Of a stretch of 64,000 nt of DNA, positions 43,901-55,900 are shown piece after piece. The DNA is from Lutraria lutraria (Eukaryota > Mollusca > Bivalvia > Venerida > Mactridae). Positions within the stretch are counted from its first letter, which is position 1, and each line of letters starts with the position of its first letter. Location of the stretch: the NCBI GenBank assembly GCA_964023205.1, contig OZ026835.1, positions 40,335,083 to 40,399,082 of the forward strand, given 5' to 3'. Below the pieces are notes generated by a model. That model had not been told where the DNA came from and searched no databases. It worked only from the letters and a program-made list of their open reading frames with translations. The position numbers were made by a program, and so were the translations under genes.

Positions 43901-46900
43901 TAAGAACTGTAACAAAGGAATACAATATTGTGAAACTCAGACTTGTATTTCAGTAAGTGCTTTTAACTGCTTTGCCAAATGGATAGAACAAGTAAAAAAT
44001 GTCATTTTTCACATAAAGTAGAGAGAAAAGTAATGGAATTTACATTTTCCGAAAACGAATTTTTTACAGTCAGTGAGTCATAACATTACTGTCAGCTTGA
44101 ACAAAAAGTAGATATCTTTATTACAATTTCTGCAGAAACTTGTCAGATACTCTGTTAATTAGAATTCATGAAAACATTAATTTTTCTTGAACTATTCTTG
44201 CATTCTTCTTAAATAGTTCATGAAGTATGAATAAATGTTTGGCAAGGAAATTATGTCAGATAGTTGAGCAACTTTCATGAAGACTGGTGGGATAGTCAAA
44301 CTGTACAAGACTAACCTCTCTACGCAGCAAGAATCTTCCCTCACGAACATCTTTACCCCAGTTTAATTGTACATACAGTATTCTCTCATCATCCATAAGT
44401 TTTCTCTCCTCTGAAACAAATAAGGTAAACAATATGAAGTGTTTAAATAAACATCACATTTCTAAAACAAATATGATATACAAACTGACCCCACCTTCAG
44501 AAGCCTAGTGTGTGGTTTGTTAGAAACCAGACCAGACTGCACACCAAATTGACCAATAGCCAGTTCGCATTAGGAAGCTTTTCTAGCTTTAATGATGGAA
44601 GAAGATCCCATGTGTAGCTGCCAGGGCGAAACTACTAACCTTTCACAAGCTAGCTGGACAACTTAAATCAATCGCATGTGAAATATGTCTGATTCTGTTC
44701 AAGATTCAAACTAACAGTGGTGAGTGGTTAGATACTACTATCACTTAGTAAGAAACCCACTCCACCATGGATGCCCCTTCCAGTTTCCAATACTCCCTTC
44801 ATGAATTGCATGTTGATAATGGGACTTAATATCAAGAATAATTTTGGGTACCGAAGTGGGCGTATGAATGAAGCTTTACTGTATTACCAAAATCATATTT
44901 TATATTAACGATAATTCCACAGAAATAGTTTTATACACCACACTCTGGCATGGTATGAGACTAAGACTTATTGACAGATAACCTTTATTTGGAGGTCATT
45001 TTGTTCAATCTTATCTTTAATGGGTTTAAAAGTACGGCCTTTATTCACATGGTGACCTTTATTTGGAGGTGGTCATTTACACAGGTTTGACTGTTCATGT
45101 ATAATTCAATTATAATTAACATTGTGATAAATTGTGTTATATAAACTCACAATTTAAGGTATTTTATTCAAAACCTGTCACCTTTCAGATGCAAAAAAGG
45201 AGAGAAAACAAAAGTTTAGGGATCTGTCCGGCAGGCTATGAACTTTCTAAAACAAGTGTAAATGCATGTAGTATCATGTTAATGAGTGTAGAATTGTGTA
45301 CATGTAGCATTATATACATCAGGTGTTTTAAATTGGGAAGAAATGCTGTTTTTGTTTAATTACAATTTGTCTATTTAAGAATTTATATGGTTACACACAA
45401 GATTTCCACTATTCATACAATGGCAACCAAAACAATTGTAATAATAAAACAAGCTAAATGTTTGTACGGCGCAAAATCGCATCCGGCAATCCAATACTAG
45501 AATGTGGCCTATGTAACATTTTTGAAGTTTCAGATCAAACGAATTTGTTATTTTGACTTAACTGATCCGGAAACTAAAGTGATCATCTACTCCATCAAAA
45601 ATACAAGCCGTTGATGTTTCATGAATCTCATGAATCTGGTCATATGGTTCTACAGTTCACGAGGTACTCTATATATAGTCCCTGTTTCCACCCTAAAATT
45701 AAAATCAGGGGAAACTATCACCTCGATGTATCAGACGTTGCAATATCTGCTGGAATGCATTTAAAATATTTAAATAAAGTCTCCAAAAATAATATACTCC
45801 GTTGTCTGAGGGTACGTTGTCGTAAAAACCTGGTATAACGGCCCAAACATAGATTTTCAACGGTAAAGTGACCATCTATATCGAACCATAAAGTGACCAT
45901 CTATGTCAAACCAATTAAGTCATCATTTCTCACCTGATCGGACATTTGTATTGAGCTCCGAAATCGATATTTAATTAATGACAATTGCGTAAACAAGTCA
46001 CTGTCCATGCTCGCGATTATAAAATTAGTCTGTGTGAATATGTTTATAATGTTTTGTTTATTTGCAACATGTTGCTAAAATAAATACATCGAAACGTATA
46101 AATACCGTGTTCCGTATCTTATAACACGATTAAATGATTATTACAACACACCGACGATCGCTCCAAAATGTAATAAACACAGCGAATTTCTCTAATAATT
46201 TATACATCGAAGTTCATATAGATCGAACAATTTTTCCTAAGTCCTTTGATATAAAGAGTTTCGGCTGCATTTTCAAGAGCACGACCATTCGGGCTACCAA
46301 ATAGCAAGATGCACTAGACTGGACCAGTAAGCTATTGCTTGTCGTTCGGACCTGCCTTAATGTCGAACCCTGTTGTCACAGTGCCCATATAAATACTAAA
46401 CTAGTTCTCGTTGTAGCGCACCAGGCAGAGTCAAATTCTCAGTCAACTGAAACCACTTGACACGTTTCTAGTAATTTATAGGTGATTGACATTGACGAGA
46501 CGACAACGATATGAACAGCTACTAGTATTCGGTGAATGTCACGTGATCATTGAGACACTATTAGCGAGTCCGATTAACCACTTGAATAATACACAGTCTG
46601 TATGTACACATGAACACCACTTAAAAAGTAGTTTTGCTTCATCCTCAGTAATATAACACAATGCTTGATAGTGTACTAAATTCAACGCCATGTTTGTTTA
46701 CTATAGTAGGATTGGATTCGGTTCGTTTATTGAAAGATGGGCAGATTCATTCCCTTCGTTGTTTATCGAGCTCGCTCCATTCTTAGACTATAAATAGCGA
46801 CTGCGTCATCAAGCTAACACTAGTTGGTGTGAGTAACACGTGACCTCGCTCTATTTCTGTTTTGTTTATATCACGTGATGACCATTGCGGATATTTTGGG

Positions 46901-49900
46901 CACTGTCAGTAATGTGCTTTGGTGCAAGAAGTTGCGATTTTGCATTGCCACTTATCACGTGATGACCATTGCGGATATTTCGGGCACTGTCAGTAATCTG
47001 CTTCGGTGCAAGAAGTTGCGATTTTGCATTGCCACTTAAAAATAAGCATTCCAGAGTGTACGGCGACGTGAATAAAAAGTCTTTAAAAACACACTAAAAG
47101 ATAAACCTTAAAACAATATTTATAACTATTATATGACTGCGGGCAATCAGGTGTCAGAAATACTTAAATATCTGAACCAGAGTATCACTAGTACTGTGCA
47201 ATGTAAGAATGTTTAAATAACACTGATTCAGGGGGAAACTGCTATCACAGCAAAATTCCAAGACAAAAATAGTCCTGTAGTCTTGCTGGAAATAAATGGA
47301 ACACCTAGAACTAGGACTGAGATAGACATGTTGTCTTGCAGCTTGTGACTGGTTGACAGTGTTATATAGTAACCTAACCATCCATGATCATACTGCTCAA
47401 CAACTATACCTACAACTGACCTATTTTACCCTAAATATGGTATGTGAGAAATGTGAACCATTCAGGATGAAATATGACAATCCTATGAAAGGTAGATACT
47501 ATCATATTTAGAGAGGGCTGATTTGTGTTACAATCCAGCAATAGCCACGCTACTGTGGACTAGCATTATGTTCACAATCACATTGAGGAAAGTTTCTACA
47601 AATTTATGTAGCTACAATTTAAATCACTCATTAAATAAAATTAAATCATTATGTAATTTACAGACTTGGTTATGAACTTTATGAAAAAAGAGATTTTTAT
47701 ACATAAATTTTATGCACTTCTAATGGAGACAGCACAAACACTACTTGAAATTGTTAATATCAAATAAAAAAATATTCCTTAGACCATAAACAAGAGGGCC
47801 AAGATAGCCCTATATCGCTCACATGACAATCACTGTTCACTCATTAAAACATTGTTTTGAACCGGTGACCTAGTTTTTGACCCCAGATGACCCATGTTAG
47901 AACTTGTCCTACATATAAAAAGACAAACATTCTGACAAAATTTGGTGAAGATCCAATCAAAACCATGAAAACTACAGCATAGACAAGGTTTTCCTAAGAT
48001 TTGACCTCGTGACCTAGTTTTTGACCCCAGACGACCTATGTTCGAATTTGTCTTACATATCATTAAGACAAACATTCTGACTAGGTTTGGTGAAGATACG
48101 ATCAAAATTTGACATCTACAGTGTTAATAAGGTTTGACCTTGTGACCTGGTTTTTGACCCTAGGTGAACCATATTTGAACTTGTCCTTAATATCATTAAG
48201 ACAAACAATCTGACAAGGTTTGGTGAAGATCCAATTAAAACTGTGACATCTACAGTGTTAACAAAGTTTTCCTAAGATTTGACCTGGTGACCTAGTTATT
48301 GACCCCAGATGACCCATATTTATACTTGATCGTTATATCATTAAAACAAACGATTTGACAAAGTTTGGTGAAGATCCAATAATAACTGTGAAATCTACAG
48401 TGTTAACATGGTTTTTCATAAGATTTGACCTAGCGACCTAGTTTTTGACCCAAGATGACCCATGTTCGAACTCGTCCAATATATTATGAAGACAAACATT
48501 CTGACAAGGTTTCATGATCATCCAATCAAAACAGTGACTTCTAGAGTGTTCACAAGGTTTCCAGCAATTTGCCCTAGTGACCTAATTTTACTACAGAAAT
48601 GACCCATTTTCAAACTTGACCTACATATTATTAAGATAAACATTCTGACAAAGTTTCATGAAGATCCAGTCAAAACAGTGATTTCTAAAGTGTTCACAAG
48701 GTTTTCCCTTATTTGGCCCTGGTGACCTAGTTTTTGACCCCAAATGGCCCAATATTGAACTCGTCCGAGATTCTGTTGATATTAACGTTCTGACCCAGTT
48801 CTGCTAAAATTGAGCTAAAAATGTGGCCCCTAGTGTGGTCACAACATAAAGTTTGACGACGCACACCGCACGACGCCGGACGGAGAGTGATCCTAATAGC
48901 TCACTTTGTCACTTTGTGACATGTGAGCTAAAAATACAGCTATACTTACCATGAGTCTTAATTCATGGCAATATGTATCAAAGGTCATTCACATAAGTAC
49001 AATATACAACATTATCAACAATTATAGAATAAACATTAATAAAACAAGAGGACCAAGATGGCCCTATATCGCTCACATGACAATCACTGTTCACTCATGA
49101 AAACATTGTTTTGAACCGGTGACCTAGTTTTTGACCCCAGACGACCTATGTTCGAATTTGTCTTACATATCATTAAGACAAACAGTCTGACTAGGTTTGG
49201 TGAAGATATGATCAAAATTTGACATCTACAGTGTTAATAAGGTTTTCCTAAGATTTGACCTTGTGACCTGGTTTTTGACCCTAGGTGACCCATATTTGAA
49301 CTTGTCCTTAATATCATTAAGACAAACAATCTGACAAGGTTTGGCCAAGATCCAATCAAAACCATGACATTTAGAGCTTTTACAAGATTTTTACCTAAGA
49401 TTTGACCTTGTGACCCAGTTTTGAACCCGGCTGACCCATGTTCATCCTTCACCAACATATCATTGAGGCAAACATTTTGACAAGGTTTGGTGAAGATCCA
49501 ATTAAAACTGTGACATCTACAGTGTTAACAAAGTTTTCCTAAGATTTGACCTGGTGACCTAGTTATTGACCCCAGATGACCCATATTTATACTTGACCGT
49601 TATATCATTAAAACAAACGATTTGACAAAGTTTGGTGAAGATCCAATAATAACTGTGAAATCTACAGTGTTAACATGGTTTTTCATAAGATTTGACCTAG
49701 CGACCTAGTTTTTGACCCAAGATGACCCATGTTCGAACTCGTCCAAGATATTATGAAGACAAACATTCTGACAAGGTTTCATGATCATCCAATCAAAACA
49801 GTGACTTCTAGAGTGTTCACAAGGTTTTCCAGTAATTTGCCCTAGTGACCTAATTTTACTACAGAAATGACCCATTTTCAAACTTGACCTACATATTATT

Positions 49901-52900
49901 AAATAAACATTCTGACAAAGTTTCATGAAGATCCAGTCAAAACAGTGATTTCTAAAGTGTTCACAAGGTTTTCCCTTATTTGGCCCTGGTGACCTAGTTT
50001 TTGACCCCAAATGGCCCAATATCGAACTCGTCCGAGATTTTGTTGATATTAACAATCTGACCCAGTTTTGCTAAAATTGAGACAAAAATGTGGCCCCTAG
50101 TGTGGTCACAACATAAAGTTTGACGACGCACGACGCACACCGCACGACGCCGGACGGAGAGTGATCCTAATAGCTTACTTTGTCACTTTGTGACATGTGA
50201 GCTAAAAAGTAAATACTGCTTAAAGGTGACAGGTTAGAAAATAAATATTCAAGGTAATAAAAAATATCAATTACAATATTGCTTCAAGGAAACTAAATAT
50301 TAACATAGAGAAATCAAAGTACTGAAAGTACTGTCGGACTTGATTTTTACCAGAGAGAAATGTGTACCCACATCGTTAGAGCCCATACAAATATTTTAAC
50401 ATTAAAAAATTACGGACCGATTTTTCATTCATATTGTAACGCAGGTCATATGCATATAGGTAAATGACATAAGCTAGGGCTTTACTATAGTCCCTTTGCT
50501 AAAATTTTAAAATGAAAAAAGCCTAATATTGGAAAGTTTAATGATTAGCACATTAATTGAGGACAATTTAATTGCATTAAAAACTCTTTATTGTACGAAA
50601 CTAGTAAACAACACTTCAGTAACAGTAAATACAAACATTGATTCTTCTGGTTTTAACACAACAGAACATCGTCGCATTGAACACATTCAGGGTCACTCAA
50701 ATAAAAAAAGGTCCTGACACAGTAGAGTAAGACCTATATGACCTATAGTTAATCCGATGTTGCATGAAATTCAGACGTGATTATGTAATTCTAAATAATC
50801 TGGCATAAAAGGAACTCTTAAACAGCAATTTTTAAAAGCACATAATTATCCAGTAAACGTTTGTATTTAGCGACTCGAATTATTATTCGTAAGCCGCAGT
50901 TTAAACATTCAACCTTCGATGTTTACCTGACATGAACTCATTCAATAAATCAAACTCCCCACACCGGTTACGCTTTGCTACTAGCCACTGCGGGGAGTGA
51001 GTCTATAAATAGCGATTCCGTCATCAAAATAACACTAGTTGGTGTGAATATCACGGAATGCGATTAAATGAGAATTCGCTTTGTAATATTAAGAAATGTT
51101 AGAAAGGCACAAAACACACACATCGATGGTAGATTGTTGCAAATGCATGAATACGTCCGTGGAGATTTTTCTGAACTATCGAACGAAAACCGAAAGTAGA
51201 ACAACTTTTACGGCAAGATATTTTATTGGACAGTGAATACGCGGTTTTAATTCTACGCATTTGAAATTTCATGTATCTACCGACAAGCACTTATTTAGAT
51301 ACATGACTCTTTCCATGTAGTTACAATAGAATGATTTGAAATGTATTTAGATCTGACACACTTAATTGGGGAAAGATTCCAGATACTTCTATATAAACAT
51401 ACCATTAGTTGCGTACTATTTCCTTTATGTGGCATTCTTTTAACCAAGCTGTTATGGAGTCCAGCGACAAATATAAGTCTGTCAACGATTACAAAGGACT
51501 TGATTTTGATAAAAATCAAGTCCAAAAAACAGCATGACAACCTCTGGAAACTGAACTATAGTTCAGCTTTCCATAGCTGTTACTGGCTCAGTGTGCATGA
51601 ATTTTGATGTGGACCAAATACTATATTTATCTACATCTGCCAAACAATTGATTTTATAAACTAATTCTAGTTCAATGTTGCAGTGCAAATTTATGTAAGT
51701 TAAGTTTCTATGAGTACTTTCAGTACTTTGATTTATGATAGAATTTTCAACCTCAGAATCAACTGCTATTTATAAATCATTCTTTACATCAAGCTTTTAC
51801 CACCTACCTAAATGCTGTCTTAACACATTTATTTATTTTGTTTGTTTCAGTGGATTTTACCCTGTTTTTTCAATGATATTTCAGTTATGTAAGGTTGCTG
51901 ATTCACCTATTAACCAGTTTTCCAGGACTTCAATCTAACCAATACTAATTCAGCATTCCGCAAGGAGTCAGCATTTTTCTCCACATAGGGAGGAAAATAG
52001 ACCTTTTTTAAAACACTTCATAGGATATGACCTGCCACAAATGGGAATTGAACCTGCAAGGCCGGGTTACAAGTTACAAGTCAAGTCAAGCGCACCATGG
52101 TCTCAACACAGGAGCGGGCTAAGCTTATTGTACATGCTTCATATAATAATGCAACAAACACTGTATAAGAATACTATGACAGAAATGAGTCAACATTATT
52201 GTATCCTGATCTTTTGGACTAGATTATTTTTGATATTGACAAATATTCACATAGTTTGTAAACTTTGTATAATAAACCCATAATGCATTTACAAGTCTTC
52301 AATTCTACAGAAAGTTGGCCCTAATTTGTACACAAGTGACACACATTACTTGCCCATAATCCTGACAATAAAGAATCAATTCATGTGATAAAATTACTAC
52401 TTTTTAACGAATGGTTGTAAAAATCTCCACAATTCAGTGAAATCTGAGACTGTTTCATGGTAATAATTTGAATGTTTTAAGAAGTAATTCAATACACTGA
52501 CTTATTCTTATTGTCTATTCTCACACAAAAAAGTAGCAAATTTATACAAGTCACAACACCCAAAATTGTAACAGATTAATTTACTTCTGAAACAAATGGG
52601 GAAAAGCTGGTTATACTCAAGACAAGATAATGTATAACAAACACAGACTAACCTGTTGGAGAATTAAAACAATAAGATGTAAATGAAGAGGAAATGCAAA
52701 TCTGACATGAATAAAACATTACAAATAAGATGTTCTACAATCATAATTGCATTAAGAAGTGGTTCTATAGAAGGATGGGCAGGGTCAGTGTGTTTTTTTT
52801 TGGGGGGGGGGACTGATTTGCCTGAATAGTATACCCCCCCCCCCCTAAATTCATAATAAAAGCCCCTTCAGTATAGTACTAAATAGTTAATAATTAAATG

Positions 52901-55900
52901 TTGAGACAATATAATATACACTGTCAAGTTATTGTTTCCCTTTTTCCCCCATGAGATTTTACCAATTTTCCCCAATTCTAAGGGCCTCACCACCTTCCCA
53001 AAAAAGCCACAAAAACACTTGGTCAGTACATGTAATTTGTTATAATATCTTTACTTTAGTACTTGCCAATATTGGACCTGGTAAACATTGCCTAAAAAGA
53101 AATTAAATTGCAAAATTGCTACGGGTATTTCCATTTATTTGGTGTACAGTTGGACTAGAATTTTGCATTTTGAGATGGACAAGTGGTTTTGAAATGGTTA
53201 TACTGTTCTCGGGACTCTGTACACAAAATCTTACATGAGATACCATACTCATGAAGTATTCATGAACCAATCTAAACAAGGCCACAAGGCTGCATTCAAA
53301 TCGTAAGCCTTTTACCAACAAAAACTGATATTATCAACTACATGTATACAATTTACTTCATTGAACATTGTATAGTAATTTTATACTGAATGAAAATCGC
53401 TTAGTAAGTCTTTGGCACGGTGAATTTATTGTGTTTATAGAGCGTATTAAGGAATTAATAGAATTATAAGTAATGAGGCTCCAGGTTGACCTAGAGCAAT
53501 ATTTTCAATGGCTGAATATGTAAACAATATAACAATAATTCCCTTCTGATTATAAACTTTATTAAACCAAAGACTAGGATTGTTGTACATACTATATGAA
53601 CTTACACAGTATATTAAAGTGGTAATGTGTGCATCAAGGAAATAATCACACTAAAATGCAAATGGCAGGGTGTGCCCTCACCTTGAATCCGACTTTGATT
53701 TGCGATATTCATGAAGTGTAATTATTATGTCTATAACAAAATCATTTTTCATGAATATTTGGTCACATACGACATGAGTTTGAGACTTGTTAGTTGAAAT
53801 GAAACTGGCCATCATCAAAGTTATGGACTAGAACAAGCCAAGATATCCTAACAAAATAATGAGATGGTCATAGACCTGTGGGTATTACACTGACATCGTT
53901 ATTACACAGGTTAACAATGTGTACCGGTCTAGCGGACTGTAGCATCAACCACAACATGAGTAGATAATAATAATAAAATAATAAAGACTTTATTTATAGA
54001 GGCAACACAGTTAGGCAATGCCAAATCTTCCCCGTGAGCCTCTTGTAGACTAGAGGAATGACATGGGTCATCAAATACTGAGATGCATTGTTCTGATAAA
54101 CTGTTACAAGAAAGTCACATTACACACATAACAACATACCACTATGTCAAGTTAATGCCTCTAACATGTGGTGATGGTGTACTCAAGCAACACCTTCATG
54201 AATACCCTTCACATTAAAGTACAGCAGTTTGATACATGGGTTTCAACAGAACACCAAACAAATACTTTCTGGTAATTTTATACAAGTCATGAACAAACAT
54301 AGTGACAAGTTTCACAACAACAGGGTTTATAATCAAAATTTAAGGACAAGAGGCTAAAGGTAGCAACGTCAGCTGAATTTTTTAATAGCAAATATCTTGA
54401 AACATATTTTGATAGAGCTTATCATCAGCATTACAGAACAGTTTTCCTTTTTGGATTATCTTTGATTTTAAAAAAGTTATGACAATATTCGTTGTTAAAA
54501 TTAGCCCGAAATACAGAATTTTTTGTCTATGAAATGATGTTTTTTCCGGTCGCATTGACCCAACCGAAAAACGGCATATTTTTAATCAAATTGTCATAAC
54601 TTTTTTAGTTTTAAAGATATCTTTATGAAATTTTGAGCAGTTGTAGATGTGTGTATTCTGAGCATGAATATGCTAAATTCATTAACAGCTATGCATTATT
54701 GTGCTGATAATACAAGTATTATTCTTGAATATTTCAATATACATTACACATGGAATTAAACGAACAAATGAATGAAAAATAACACATGGTAATTCAGTAT
54801 AAAAAATGTAATAATTTATTATGACACACAAATGAATCAATAGAAACAAATGGTCAATAAATACTACTCTCATTATCAATAAAATCCACTCAAATTTAGT
54901 AAAGGTGAATATAGGGTGAAGGTCAGATGTTTTAGCATCAAGGTCAGAATGATGTTTTAGCGTTAAGGTCAGATGTTTTTAACGACTTATTGTTTTTTTG
55001 TAAATACTGAAACAATACCAAGAATAAATGCAAAAACCTTCTTGTCAGAGTTCTGAACAACCAAAATGAAGGACAAAGATAGTGCGCAATACAAAAGTGT
55101 AAATGTGCCTTTTTAAAAAAAAAACTAATTTGAACTGATTTTTTAATACTTCAAAACATAATGCCATTTCAACTTTTCAAGTGATCACAGCTAAAACTTA
55201 TTTACAATATAATTAACTAACAGAAATATAAGCACAATTTCATGCATTTGCGTCATCATTAAATTAATTCTTACAAAATATTACATAGAGAAGAAATTTG
55301 TTTACTGGCAATGAATTCATACTCATACATAAAACATAAAGATATTATCAACTGTTACTGCATTCTTTACTAATTATACCAGTGCTCAACTTTCTTCATT
55401 TATAGAGCAGAAATTATACCTATAAGTAATTATGTCAGTGAAGTATCAATACAAACACCTGTCAAAATTATGCCAATAAAATGACTGCCAGCTTAAAGGA
55501 CATTACAATTAAAGGTCAAATACCAGCGTACAATACCATACAATAATGTATTTATAACATGATTTGCATTCAAAAATCACTGAAAACCACAAATATGTGT
55601 GATTATAATAAGTTTGTTACATACTTAGAATATTTCTGATGGGACATACTTTGTGGACTTTCTGAAAGCTGATAATGCCGTTTATTTTCAGAACTACCGG
55701 TAATAGGCCTCAAAATCTTATTAGTTTTAATTCATAGGTGCTGATCGACATTCCATACAGAAAAACTCCCAATATAAGTATACAGTAAAAATTTCAGAAT
55801 TTTAAAAATTTCAGTCAATTTCAAAATAATTATTGGAAATTGCATGATGCTATGTAGTACAATGTAGCTAATCAACTCACCTCCATTTATATGCACTTCA

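Larger units (their letters stand above)
44411..55880 (-). other. Intron 2
   Basis: It holds a SINE (44509), a decayed mariner-type MITE end (about 45068-45095, ACACAGGTTTGACTG), inverted element copy B (45448-47067), the two ~1.15-kb repeats (47791, 49044), the TATA-block fragment (50990), a ~170-bp repeat (51554), the poly-G/poly-C pair (52794) and a possible LINE tail (53955). Bases 54060-55880 show nothing I can name. Confidence 0.85.

Noticed and set aside
47830..50055. Three minus-strand ORFs with repeated GHLGSKTRS motifs
   Set aside because: They are translations of the ~143-bp monomers. The frames break between monomers and in the second copy.
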